From: Deltaproteobacteria bacterium
GTDB lineage: Bacteria; Myxococcota_A; UBA9160; SZUA-336
NCBI GenBank assembly: GCA_030665705.1
Contig: DAOUZG010000138.1
Span: forward strand, 1-5,648
DNA length: 5,648 bases
Direction of reading: 5' to 3'
Below, one piece after another: positions 1-5,648 of this stretch. Numbering within the stretch: position 1 is the stretch's first letter; every line of letters begins with the position of its first letter. Made by a program: the position numbers and the translations under genes. Below the pieces are notes generated by a model that was not told where the DNA came from, did no database searches, and worked only from the letters and a program-made list of their open reading frames with translations.

Positions 1-265
1 AGACCTGCTGGCGCGAAGCGAGGGGGACGCCCCCGTACTCGACCTGAGCGGTCCGGTTCGACCCGACCCGACCGGTGTCCCAGAGATTCCCCTCGTCACG
101 GTCGAGGAGCGCCCTCTCCGAAGCGGCAACGACCCGGTACCCGGTCTGCACCGCTCCGGGGCACTCGTCGCCGACGAGCCAGCTCAGTTGCGGCCGGTTG
201 ACCCCGATTCCGAGCGGGTTGCTCCCGTACTCGCAGCGAAGATTCAACGGCGCTGGGTGGGACAT
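1..265 (-). CDS. Alpha-L-rhamnosidase (GH78), N-terminal fragment cut by the window edge
   Basis: The first 88 codons of a gene that continues past the left edge, so there is no stop codon here. The protein reads as the N-terminal beta-sandwich domain of bacterial GH78 alpha-L-rhamnosidases, which hydrolyse terminal alpha-L-rhamnose from plant glycosides and polysaccharides. The supporting signatures, in order, are EYGSNPLGIG (residues 12-21), RPQLSW (24-29), VQTGYRVVAAS (39-49), LWDTGRV (61-67) and VEYGGVPLAS (75-84). These match the usual family pattern of an 'NPLGID..PRLSW' start followed by 'Q.AY+..VA' and 'WDSG+V' blocks. The ATG at 265-263 is preceded by AAGGAGG (281-275) at a spacing of 9 nt, which fixes the start well. 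There is no signal peptide at the N-terminus, so the enzyme is probably cytoplasmic. The catalytic (alpha/alpha)6 barrel would lie outside the window, so activity cannot be judged. The assignment rests on motif recognition, and no other family fits as well. Confidence 0.85.
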   Translation of the reverse strand, partial: MSHPAPLNLRCEYGSNPLGIGVNRPQLSWLVGDECPGAVQTGYRVVAASERALLDRDEGNLWDTGRVGSNRTAQVEYGGVPLASRQQV

Positions 266-274
266 GGGCGAAGC

Positions 275-281
275 CCTCCTT
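275..281 (-). promoter_or_regulatory. Shine-Dalgarno site of the rhamnosidase gene
   Basis: AAGGAGG on the minus strand, 9 nt upstream of the ATG at 265. It is the strongest ribosome binding site on this strand and decides the start of the edge gene. The transporter genes have weaker sites. Confidence 0.8.
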
Positions 282-284
282 CCT

Positions 285-321
285 AGACGATTCCCGTCTG
301 ACCCGTCCGCTCCTGCGGACG
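285..321 (-). other. Two adjacent hairpins in the rhamnosidase leader
   Basis: Two perfect inverted repeats lie between the proposed promoter and the Shine-Dalgarno site. The upstream one (321-304 on the minus strand) has a 7-bp stem, CGTCCGC/GCGGACG, with the 4-nt loop AGGA. The downstream one (299-285) has a 5-bp stem, AGACG/CGTCT, with the 5-nt loop GGAAT, and ends 3 nt before the AAGGAGG site. No T-tract follows either stem, so neither looks like a standard intrinsic terminator for the transporter operon. They could structure the leader or form an operator. Chance is also possible in DNA this GC-rich. Confidence 0.4.
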
Positions 322-347
322 CTCCCGACCTCTGCGCGCGTTTACCG

Positions 348-356
348 ATTCTAGCA
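348..356 (-). promoter_or_regulatory. Candidate extended -10 promoter for the rhamnosidase gene
   Basis: The minus strand reads TGC-TAGAAT at 356-348: an extended -10 TGn element directly followed by a hexamer matching TATAAT at five of six bases. It lies in the only relatively AT-rich part of the gap. No good -35 hexamer is visible at 16-18 nt, which fits an extended -10 promoter. Transcription would begin near 341 and give a leader of about 75 nt before the ATG at 265. It is predicted from sequence only. Confidence 0.45.
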
Positions 357-413
357 CTCGCAAAACATCACCGGCGGCGCTCTCCCTCGAACTGCACCTG
401 TTCGGATGGCCGC

Positions 414-1295
414 TTACGTGCGGGCGACGAAGGGCCGGGCCAGGTCTCCCGGAGCGTGGGCGCGTCCGGCGTAGAGCGCGAGCACGATGAGCGTCAGCAC
501 GTAAGGCGTCATGAGGAGCAGCGCGTAGGGAATCTCGAAGCCCGCGGCCTGCAGCTGAAACTGAAGCGCGTTTGCCCCACCAAAGAGCAGCGCCCCGGCG
601 ACGATGCGTGCGGGACGGTATCCGCCGAAGAGCACGAGAGAGAGCGCAATGAAGCCGCGCCCTGCGGTCATCCCCTCGACGAAGCTCTGCGAGATCCACA
701 GGACGAGGATCGCGCCGGCGAGCCCCGCACACGCGCCCCCGAAAAGCGTGCAGGCCCACCGAAGCCGCATCACGGGGATCCCCTCGTTGTGGGCCGCTTC
801 GGCGCGCTCGCCCGTGGCTCGGATCTCCAGTCCGATGCGCGTTCGGGAGAGAAGGATCGCCACGGCCACGACGAGCAGGACGGCAACCAGGAGAAAGACG
901 CCCACTCCGGGAACGAGGTCGGGCACGGCGGGCGGAGAGACGATCGGGCGCTCGGGTGGAAAGAGCAGCCGGTACGCGCTCCCGGTCCCGCCCAGTGCGA
1001 GGAGGTTCACCGCGGTGCCCGTGACGATTGGATCGGCGCGCTGGTTCAGCACGAACCACGCGAAGATCGCCGCAAGGAGGCACCCGAGCCCCACGGCCGC
1101 CCCCGTCGCGAGCAGGACCGACCCCGTCGCAACCCCCACTGCAAACGCACCGAACGCACCCACGAGCATCAGACCCTCGATTCCGATGTTCAGCACGCCT
1201 GCGCGCTGCCCGACGAGCTCGCCCATCGCAGCGACACCGAGCGGCGTCGAGAGGCGAAGGGTCGCCAACACCAGGGCCAGGCCCGCGGCATCCAT
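414..1295 (-). CDS. ABC transporter permease B, BMP/nucleoside type (YufQ-like)
   Basis: A 293-residue inner-membrane permease of the BPD_transp_2 family (PF02653) and the last gene of the operon. It should pair with the permease encoded just upstream to form the translocation channel. Diagnostic features are RAGVLNIGIEG (31-41) near the first membrane segments, the cytoplasmic coupling-loop motif IRATGERAEAAHNEGI (158-173), GMTAGRGFIALSLVLFGGYRP (split as GMTAGRGF at 208-215 and IALSLVLFGGYRP at 216-228) and TPYVLTLIVLAL (263-274), ending in a short polar tail, PGDLARPF (282-289). About eight hydrophobic stretches are visible, as usual for this shorter permease. The start chosen is the ATG at 1295-1293. 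It follows the TGA of the upstream gene by 2 nt and has a purine-rich AAGGGGGAG site about 6 nt ahead. The open frame extends far upstream through the neighbouring gene, but that part is not permease-like. The stop is TAA. Confidence 0.93.
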   Translation of the reverse strand: MDAAGLALVLATLRLSTPLGVAAMGELVGQRAGVLNIGIEGLMLVGAFGAFAVGVATGSVLLATGAAVGLGCLLAAIFAWFVLNQRADPIVTGTAVNLLALGGTGSAYRLLFPPERPIVSPPAVPDLVPGVGVFLLVAVLLVVAVAILLSRTRIGLEIRATGERAEAAHNEGIPVMRLRWACTLFGGACAGLAGAILVLWISQSFVEGMTAGRGFIALSLVLFGGYRPARIVAGALLFGGANALQFQLQAAGFEIPYALLLMTPYVLTLIVLALYAGRAHAPGDLARPFVART

Positions 1296-1297
1296 GC

Positions 1298-2311
1298 TCA
1301 GCTCCCCCTTCGGGGCAACGCGAACCCCACCGAGAACAGGATGACGAGCGCCTCCACCACCTGAACCGTCACCGACGGGACGTGCGCGACCCGCTGCATC
1401 GCGCCACTGCCACTTGCGAGTGCCCCAAAGAAGAGCGCCGCGGGAACGACCCCGATCGGGTGGAGACGCGCGAGGAGGGCAACGGCAATGGCGGTGAAGC
1501 CGTAGCCGGGCGAGAGGTTCTCGAAGAGCCTTCCCGTCACGCCGCAGACCTCGATTGCACCCGCGAGCCCCGCGAGCCCACCGGAGAGGAGCAGCACCCT
1601 CACCGTCTCGCGCGACGTCGAGATTCCCGCGTAGCGGGCGGCCTCGGGGCTCAGTCCCACGGCGCGAAGGCGCAGCCCGGCCGCGGTCCGAAAGAGCATC
1701 AGCCAGAGCAAGAAGGGGAGCAGGAAGACAAAGGGAAGGCCCGCGTGGATTCGAAGAGTGCCGGGGAGGAGCGGAAGACGCGCCGTCGCGGCAAGTGCGT
1801 CGCTTTGCGGATAGGTCGCGACCACCTCCTGCAGGGGACCGTGGACCGCATAGGCAACGCCGAGCACCGCGATGAAGTTGAGAAGGATTGTCGAGAGAAC
1901 CTCGGAGACCCCGCGCGTCACGCGAAGCACCGCCGCCAGTCCCCCCCAGAGCGCCCCGGCCACCATCCCCGCGCCAAGCGCCAGCGGGAGCGCGACCCCC
2001 GGCGGTGCGGAGCCGAACGCACGCGTCGCGATCGCCGTCGCGGCAAGCGCCCCGACGTAGAGCTGACCCTCGCCGCCGATGTTCCAGATCCCGCACCGAA
2101 ACGACACCGCGACCGCGAGCCCGATGAGAAGGAGCGGGCTCGAGCGAACCAGCGTGTTCTCGAGTGCGAGGGAGTCGCCTACGGCCCCACCGACGAGCGC
2201 GCGCACCGCCTCGAGGGGGGGCGCGCCGAGCAGAGCAAGAAGGATCGCCGCCACGGCGCTCGCGACCAGCACGGCCCCGACGGGAACACCCCAGGCGCGT
2301 ACGACGTTCAC
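1298..2311 (-). CDS. ABC transporter permease A, BMP/nucleoside type (YufP-like)
   Basis: A 337-residue integral membrane protein of the BPD_transp_2 family (PF02653), the longer of the two permeases of this importer. After an N-terminal membrane helix (about 10-30) it shows the hallmark FRCGIWNIGGEGQ (71-83), then SEVLSTILLNFIA (136-148), the coupling-loop segment LRAVGLSPEAARYAGI (215-230) that would contact the ATPase, and GYGFTAIAVALLARLHP (269-285). The start is GTG at 2311-2309. It overlaps the ATPase stop in the 4-nt arrangement GTGA, which implies translational coupling. Only a weak purine run (ACAGG) lies upstream. The motifs and gene order make the family secure. Substrate is inferred from relatives that import nucleosides; the permease sequence itself does not show it. 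The frame is open far upstream, but no membrane protein is encoded there. Confidence 0.93.
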   Translation of the reverse strand: MNVVRAWGVPVGAVLVASAVAAILLALLGAPPLEAVRALVGGAVGDSLALENTLVRSSPLLLIGLAVAVSFRCGIWNIGGEGQLYVGALAATAIATRAFGSAPPGVALPLALGAGMVAGALWGGLAAVLRVTRGVSEVLSTILLNFIAVLGVAYAVHGPLQEVVATYPQSDALAATARLPLLPGTLRIHAGLPFVFLLPFLLWLMLFRTAAGLRLRAVGLSPEAARYAGISTSRETVRVLLLSGGLAGLAGAIEVCGVTGRLFENLSPGYGFTAIAVALLARLHPIGVVPAALFFGALASGSGAMQRVAHVPSVTVQVVEALVILFSVGFALPRRGS

Positions 2312-3753
2312 CCGACCTGTCCGAGCATGAGCTCGCCGATTCGCTCGCGGGTCCTCCGCCCCGCCTCCACCGGGTAGAGCCGTCCCCGGAAGAGGACCGC
2401 GATGCGGTTGCCGAGCTCGAGGACCTCGTCGAGGTCGGTCGAGACCAGGAGCACCGCCGTCCCGCTGCGTGCGGCACGACGAAGCTCCTCGCGAATAAAC
2501 CCGGTGGCCGCGAGGTCGAGGCCCCGGGTGGGGTTGATCGCAACGAGCACGGCCGGGCGTTCTCGGAGCGCGCGCGCCAGGAGGAGCCTCTGCTGGTTCC
2601 CCCCGGAAAGCGTCGCGGCCGGCTGAGCCGGTTCGCCCTGGACGTCGAACCGCGAAAAGGTCTCGCGCACCGACTCCCGGAGCCGGCTCCGTCGGAGAAG
2701 GCCCCACCGGAAGAGCGGCTCGGATCCTCCGCGCGCGGCTTCGACGAGGATCAGGTTCTCCTCCGCGGCGAGCCCGAGCACAAGCCCCGTCCGCTGACGG
2801 TCGCCGGGGATCAGTGCAAGCGGCGACCGGAGCACCTCGATCTTGCCCGCCTCGAGCGACCGGATCCCGGCAAATACCTCCTCGAGCGGAGCCTGCCCGT
2901 TTCCATCGATTCCCGCGACGGCGAAGATCTCGCCCTCGCCAACCGTCAAATCGACCCCGCGGAGCAGCCCCGCCTGCAGTCCCACCGCGCGAAGCGCTAC
3001 CGAGCCGACCTCCCCTCCCGGAGGCTCGCCCGGGGGCGGCGGGTCGACGCCAACCATCCACCGTCCGAGCTCGCGCGGATCGAGCCCCGCAACGGGGCGG
3101 GTGGCAACCGTTCGGCCCTTACGCAGAACGGTGACGCGATCACAGACGGCGGTCACCTCCTCGAGCTTGTGCGAGATAAAGACGACCGTTCGCCCCTCGC
3201 CCCGCAGCCGAACGAGCAGCTCGAGAAGCGAATCGACCTCCGAGGGGGCGAGCACCGCCGTCGGTTCGTCGAGGATCAGAAGGCGCGCCCCACGAGCGAG
3301 CGCGCGAACGATTCCCAGCCGCTGCTGGTGCGCAACCGGGAGCTCCCCCGCGGGGGTCTCCGGATCGAGTGCGAGGTCGTACGCCTCGAGCAGCGTGCGG
3401 GCGCGCTGCGCGAGCCTGGCGGGGGGCAGCCAGAGCGAATCCTTCTCCCCGAGAGCCAGGTTCTCGGCCACGGTGAGGGCCGGTGCGAGCACTGCGTGCT
3501 GGTGCACGAGCCCGATCCCCTGCGAGAGCGCGTGAGCCGGAGAATCGATCCGGGTCTCCCGGCCGTCGAGCCGAATCTCCCCGCGGTCGGGCCGCACCAG
3601 GCCGTAGAGCGTCCGAACCAGCGTCGTCTTTCCGGCACCGTTCTCCCCGAGAAGGGCATGGATCTCCCCCGCCTCGATCTCGAGGTCTGCCCCGTCGAGA
3701 GCGAGGGTCGAGCCGAAACGCTTGCCGACGTCGCGAAGCTCGACCCGGAGCAA
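2308..3753 (-). CDS. ABC transporter ATP-binding protein with two nucleotide-binding domains, BMP/nucleoside type (YufO-like)
   Basis: A 481-residue double ATPase that should power the permease pair from the cytoplasmic side; the length is normal for the family (about 500). In the first domain are Walker A GENGAGKT (36-43), Q-loop Q85, Walker B LLILDEP (158-164, catalytic E163) and switch H195. Its signature reads LPVAHQQ (138-144) where relatives have LSVGxQQ. In the second domain the Walker A equivalent is GIDGNGQA (281-288, no Lys or Ser/Thr), the signature LSGGNQQ (382-388) is intact, the Walker B end is AINPTRGLD (405-413) and Thr439 replaces the switch His. A degenerate second domain is known in this family. 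The start is uncertain. TTG at 3753-3751 places residue 2 at the beginning of the first conserved strand and sits 4 nt after the TGA of the binding-protein gene, but no clear Shine-Dalgarno site is visible. In-frame ATG codons upstream would overlap the binding-protein gene by about 100 nt or more and add a low-complexity, unconserved stretch. Confidence 0.93.
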   Translation of the reverse strand: MLRVELRDVGKRFGSTLALDGADLEIEAGEIHALLGENGAGKTTLVRTLYGLVRPDRGEIRLDGRETRIDSPAHALSQGIGLVHQHAVLAPALTVAENLALGEKDSLWLPPARLAQRARTLLEAYDLALDPETPAGELPVAHQQRLGIVRALARGARLLILDEPTAVLAPSEVDSLLELLVRLRGEGRTVVFISHKLEEVTAVCDRVTVLRKGRTVATRPVAGLDPRELGRWMVGVDPPPPGEPPGGEVGSVALRAVGLQAGLLRGVDLTVGEGEIFAVAGIDGNGQAPLEEVFAGIRSLEAGKIEVLRSPLALIPGDRQRTGLVLGLAAEENLILVEAARGGSEPLFRWGLLRRSRLRESVRETFSRFDVQGEPAQPAATLSGGNQQRLLLARALRERPAVLVAINPTRGLDLAATGFIREELRRAARSGTAVLLVSTDLDEVLELGNRIAVLFRGRLYPVEAGRRTRERIGELMLGQVG

Positions 3754-3757
3754 CCCG

Positions 3758-4795
3758 TCAGAACCCAGCGCGCGGGACCACGAGTTGTCCCGACTTGATC
3801 CGTCGGACCAGTGACTTTGCGGTGATGGGGATCCCCACTCCCAACCGGGATACCAGTGCATCGTTCCAGACGATCCCGACCACTCCGTCGCGCATGCCGA
3901 ACCGGATCGAGCGTGGCCGGAACCGGCCCGCCTCGACCTCGCGGGCAACCATCAGAAGGGCACGCGGGATGTCGAGCACCGCGGAGGCGATCACCGAGTC
4001 CGGGGCGAGATCGTTCTGGTCGCGGTTCGTCCCGAACCCGTACACCCCCTCGCTCTCGTCGAGCGCGGCAAAAAATCCGCGCGCGGCTGCGTCGGCGTTG
4101 TGGATCAGCACGTCGGCACCGAGTGCAACCTGCGCGAGCGTCGCCTCTCGCGCCGCCGCCACGTCTTCCCAGCTTCCGAGGTAGGTCTCGGCGATCCTCC
4201 CGTCCGCGCGCGCATCCCGCGCGCCCGCCTCGAACGCGAGAAACGTGCTTGCAACCGAGGGGATCTCGATTCCCCCGACCGTCCCGAGCCGGCCGGTCTT
4301 CGAGATCTTCGCTCCGACGTAGCCGAGCACGTAGGTCGCCTGCTCGAGCTCGAAGACGATCGGGGCCACGTTCGCCCGGACCGTGGAGCCGCTCGTCGTG
4401 ATGAAGACGGTCGCCGGAAACTCGCCGCCGACCTTTGCCGCAGCATCCTGGAACTCGAAGCCGTGGCCGAAGACCAGATCGAACCCACGCGCGGCAAAAT
4501 CCCGGAAGCCGGCTTCGAACTCCTGGGGCGTTCGCGTCTCCTGGTGCGCGATCTCGGCCTGCAGCTCATCGCGGATTGCAACGAGCCCCTCGTACGCGCT
4601 CTGGTTCCAGCCTGCGTCCCGGACCGAGCCCGGTGCAAGGAGCGCCACGCGAAACAGGTCGGGCTGCGGTGGAGTCGGCGGCTCTCCGCAAGCCACGGCG
4701 AGCAGAACGACCGCAACGAGCACCACGGTGGGCCCGACCGGGATCCTCCGGCAACGCAACCCACCGCTCCGCGGGCTCAACACGCCGCGTAGCAT
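3758..4795 (-). CDS. BMP-family substrate-binding lipoprotein of the ABC importer
   Basis: A 345-residue solute-binding protein of the Bmp family (PF02608, Med/TmpC/PnrA-like), first gene of the operon. It would be lipid-anchored outside the cytoplasmic membrane and deliver solute to the permeases. The N-terminus has a basic segment RCRR (14-17), a hydrophobic core (about 20-35) and a lipobox ending AVAC with the acylated Cys at 36, followed by a Pro-rich linker. The mature part starts with FRVALLAPGSVRDAGWNQSAYEG (48-70, quoted across two family blocks), then GHGFEFQDAA (110-119), NVAPIVFELEQATYVLGYVG (142-161), SKTGRLGTVGG (165-175) and GFGTNRDQNDLAPD (253-266), all at expected family positions. 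Relatives bind purine nucleosides, other nucleosides or autoinducer-like ligands; which applies here is not visible. The ATG at 4795 gives a long 35-residue signal with a weak ribosome site. A TTG at 4759, with GGAG 7 nt ahead (4770-4767), would give a more typical 23-residue signal before the Cys. Confidence 0.92.
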   Translation of the reverse strand: MLRGVLSPRSGGLRCRRIPVGPTVVLVAVVLLAVACGEPPTPPQPDLFRVALLAPGSVRDAGWNQSAYEGLVAIRDELQAEIAHQETRTPQEFEAGFRDFAARGFDLVFGHGFEFQDAAAKVGGEFPATVFITTSGSTVRANVAPIVFELEQATYVLGYVGAKISKTGRLGTVGGIEIPSVASTFLAFEAGARDARADGRIAETYLGSWEDVAAAREATLAQVALGADVLIHNADAAARGFFAALDESEGVYGFGTNRDQNDLAPDSVIASAVLDIPRALLMVAREVEAGRFRPRSIRFGMRDGVVGIVWNDALVSRLGVGIPITAKSLVRRIKSGQLVVPRAGF

Positions 4796-4818
4796 ATCCG
4801 CCGCCCGCGCCGCCGCAA
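4791..4818 (-). promoter_or_regulatory. Candidate promoter of the transporter operon
   Basis: On the minus strand, TTGCGG (4818-4813) is followed after 16 nt by TATGCT (4796-4791), each matching the sigma-70-type consensus at four of six bases. If real, transcription starts near 4784, downstream of the ATG at 4795, and the binding protein must begin later (TTG at 4759). The match is modest and may be chance. Confidence 0.25.
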
Positions 4819-4842
4819 CGCAGCCTTCTCCGGCGACGCCGG

Positions 4843-4848
4843 TATACT
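4843..4848 (+). promoter_or_regulatory. Candidate -10 element for the HAD gene
   Basis: TATACT matches TATAAT at five of six bases in otherwise very GC-rich DNA, 42 nt before the GTG start of the plus-strand gene. No convincing -35 hexamer is seen 16-18 nt upstream. The hexamer is flanked by an inverted repeat, CGGCGA (4831-4836) and TCGCCG (4850-4855), which could be an operator. Confidence 0.4.
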
Positions 4849-4859
4849 CTCGCCGCCCC

Positions 4860-4875
4860 GCGCCCCCGGGGGCGC
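4860..4875. repeat. Perfect 16-bp GC palindrome in the divergent gap
   Basis: GCGCCCCCGGGGGCGC is identical to its own reverse complement. It lies between the candidate -10 element and the ribosome site of the HAD gene. Having no spacer, it would suit a dimeric DNA-binding protein better than an RNA hairpin, but GC-only palindromes arise easily at this base composition. Confidence 0.45.
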
Positions 4876-4878
4876 CCC

Positions 4879-4885
4879 AGGGAGG
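4879..4885 (+). promoter_or_regulatory. Shine-Dalgarno site of the HAD hydrolase gene
   Basis: AGGGAGG ends 5 nt before the GTG at 4891. It selects this GTG over the long open frame that continues upstream through the antisense of the binding-protein gene. Confidence 0.75.
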
Positions 4886-4890
4886 ATCCC

Positions 4891-5622
4891 GTGCCGTTTC
4901 CACGTCCGCCCCAGGCCGTCACGTTCGACTGCTGGAGCACGCTCATCTACGAGGTGAGCCAGGAGCAGGCGCGGGCCGCGCGGCTCGAAGCACTCGTGCA
5001 GACCGCCCGGGGACTCGGCGCCGACACGTCCACGGAACGCGCGGGGGAAGCCCTCCGGGCGGCGTGGCTGCGGCACTGGGCAGAGTGGAAGGAGGGCGTC
5101 GCATCGGGCTCCCCCGAGATAGCGCGGTGGGCGCTCGAGGGGCTCGGCCTCCGCGACGGAGAGGCGACCGAGAAACTGGCGCGGGCTTTCGGGGAGGCCT
5201 CCCTGGGCGAGGAGATCCGTCCCCTCGAGGGGGCGCGCGAAACGCTCGAGGAGCTCGCCCGGCGCGGGATCCGGCGCGGCCTCGTCTGCGATACGGGCTT
5301 CTCGCCGGGCCGTGTGGTCCGACAGATCCTCGACCGAGAGGGGCTGCTCGACCTCCTCGAGGTCGTGATCTTCTCCGACGAGGCGGGGGTCCCCAAGCCC
5401 AACCCCCGTGTCTTCGAGCTCGCCCTCGCACCTTTCGCAGTCGATCCCGGAGACGCGGTGCACGTCGGAGACATCCGGCGGACCGATGTGGCAGGGGCCC
5501 GGGGGTACGGAATGGGGAGCGTCCGCATGCGCTGGCACCACGACGACTGCTCCGAGCACCCGGACGCCGATGCAGTTGCCGAGTCCCACGCGCACCTGAG
5601 GGAGATTCTCGGCCTCGCCTAG
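4891..5622 (+). CDS. HAD-superfamily hydrolase, subfamily I, with a variant motif I
   Basis: A 243-residue soluble protein with the full HAD layout: motif I FDCWSTL (12-18) with nucleophile Asp13, a helical cap (about 20-110), motif II LVCDTG (131-136, Thr135), motif III GVPKPNP (166-172, Lys169) and motif IV VGDIRRTD (192-199, Asp194 and Asp199). Length and the cap between motifs I and II fit subfamily I. In classic phosphatases motif I is DxDxT, the second Asp being the acid/base. Here that position is Trp15. Haloacid dehalogenases also lack this Asp (DxYGT), so the reaction may not be ordinary phosphate hydrolysis. Substrate is unknown. The GTG start is supported by AGGGAGG 5 nt upstream and by motif I beginning about residue 10, as usual. 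The gene is divergent from the transporter; a shared role is possible but unsupported. Confidence 0.9.
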   Translation: MPFPRPPQAVTFDCWSTLIYEVSQEQARAARLEALVQTARGLGADTSTERAGEALRAAWLRHWAEWKEGVASGSPEIARWALEGLGLRDGEATEKLARAFGEASLGEEIRPLEGARETLEELARRGIRRGLVCDTGFSPGRVVRQILDREGLLDLLEVVIFSDEAGVPKPNPRVFELALAPFAVDPGDAVHVGDIRRTDVAGARGYGMGSVRMRWHHDDCSEHPDADAVAESHAHLREILGLA

Positions 5623-5648
5623 CTGTGGTGCCCCAGGACGTTGTTCAC
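5623..5648. other. Unassigned right end of the window
   Basis: These 26 bases follow the TAG of the HAD gene. No terminator-like hairpin can be recognised before the window ends. On the minus strand they are an open frame reading VNNVLGHHS and ending in a TAG (5621-5619) that overlaps the HAD stop. This could be the tail of a convergent gene, but is too short to judge. Confidence 0.3.

Noticed and set aside
266..413. Intrinsic terminator for the transporter operon
   Set aside because: The hairpins at 285-321 lack a T-tract and lie downstream of the proposed rhamnosidase promoter. The TTTT after 366 has no stable stem directly before it. Termination may be Rho-dependent or absent.
283..1083. 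Minus-strand 266-codon frame overlapping permease B
   Set aside because: It is an Arg-rich out-of-frame shadow of the permease, without hydrophobic segments or motifs.
75..3798. Long plus-strand open frames (75-1364, 1028-2377 and 2164-3798) antisense to the transporter genes
   Set aside because: Their translations are rich in Arg, Pro, Gly and charged low-complexity runs with no recognisable domain, and lie opposite genes with clear family motifs. High GC content suppresses stop codons in antisense frames and explains them.
4435..4890. N-terminal extension of the HAD open frame across the binding-protein start
   Set aside because: The extension is Arg/Pro-rich, antisense to a real gene and lies ahead of a good ribosome site. 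Motif I would be displaced by over 150 residues from its normal position near the N-terminus.
4777..5595. Minus-strand 272-codon frame antisense to the HAD gene
   Set aside because: It shows no family signature, while the plus strand carries all four HAD motifs at proper spacing.
5619..5648. Possible C-terminal tail of a convergent minus-strand gene (VNNVLGHHS, then stop)
   Set aside because: Nine codons cannot be distinguished from chance in this base composition; sequence to the right would settle it.

Overview
The window comes from a high-GC bacterium. Genes are packed tightly, GTG and probably TTG are used as starts, and long spurious open frames run antisense to the real genes. A lipoprotein signal on the solute-binding protein also points to bacteria. 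The sequence alone does not fix the phylum.

Layout, left to right. Positions 1-265 (minus strand) hold the first 88 codons of a gene that runs off the left edge. The encoded protein reads as the N-terminal domain of a GH78 alpha-L-rhamnosidase. A 148-bp gap (266-413) holds its probable extended -10 promoter, two small hairpins and a strong Shine-Dalgarno site. Positions 414-4795 (minus strand) are a compact four-gene ABC importer operon of the BMP/nucleoside type. In transcription order it encodes a substrate-binding lipoprotein, a double ATPase, permease A and permease B; its junctions are 4 nt apart, a 4-nt overlap (GTGA) and 2 nt apart. A 95-bp divergent gap (4796-4890) carries promoter-like elements and a perfect 16-bp palindrome. 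Positions 4891-5622 (plus strand) encode a HAD-superfamily hydrolase. The last 26 bases cannot be assigned.

How the genes work together. The lipoprotein should capture a solute outside the inner membrane and deliver it to the permease heterodimer, which one ATPase polypeptide with two nucleotide-binding halves would energise. Characterised relatives (the Bmp/PnrA binding proteins and the YufO/P/Q-type importers) take up purine or other nucleosides, so a nucleoside or nucleobase is the best guess. No salvage enzyme lies next to the operon to confirm it. The HAD enzyme is transcribed divergently and may be functionally unrelated. The rhamnosidase is on the same strand as the transporter but probably has its own promoter.

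I see no mobile element, CRISPR array, RNA gene or clearly new system. The points most worth checking are the strongly asymmetric ATPase (including a degenerate signature in its first half), the HAD protein with Trp in place of the second motif-I Asp, the structured leader of the rhamnosidase gene, and the start of the binding protein.
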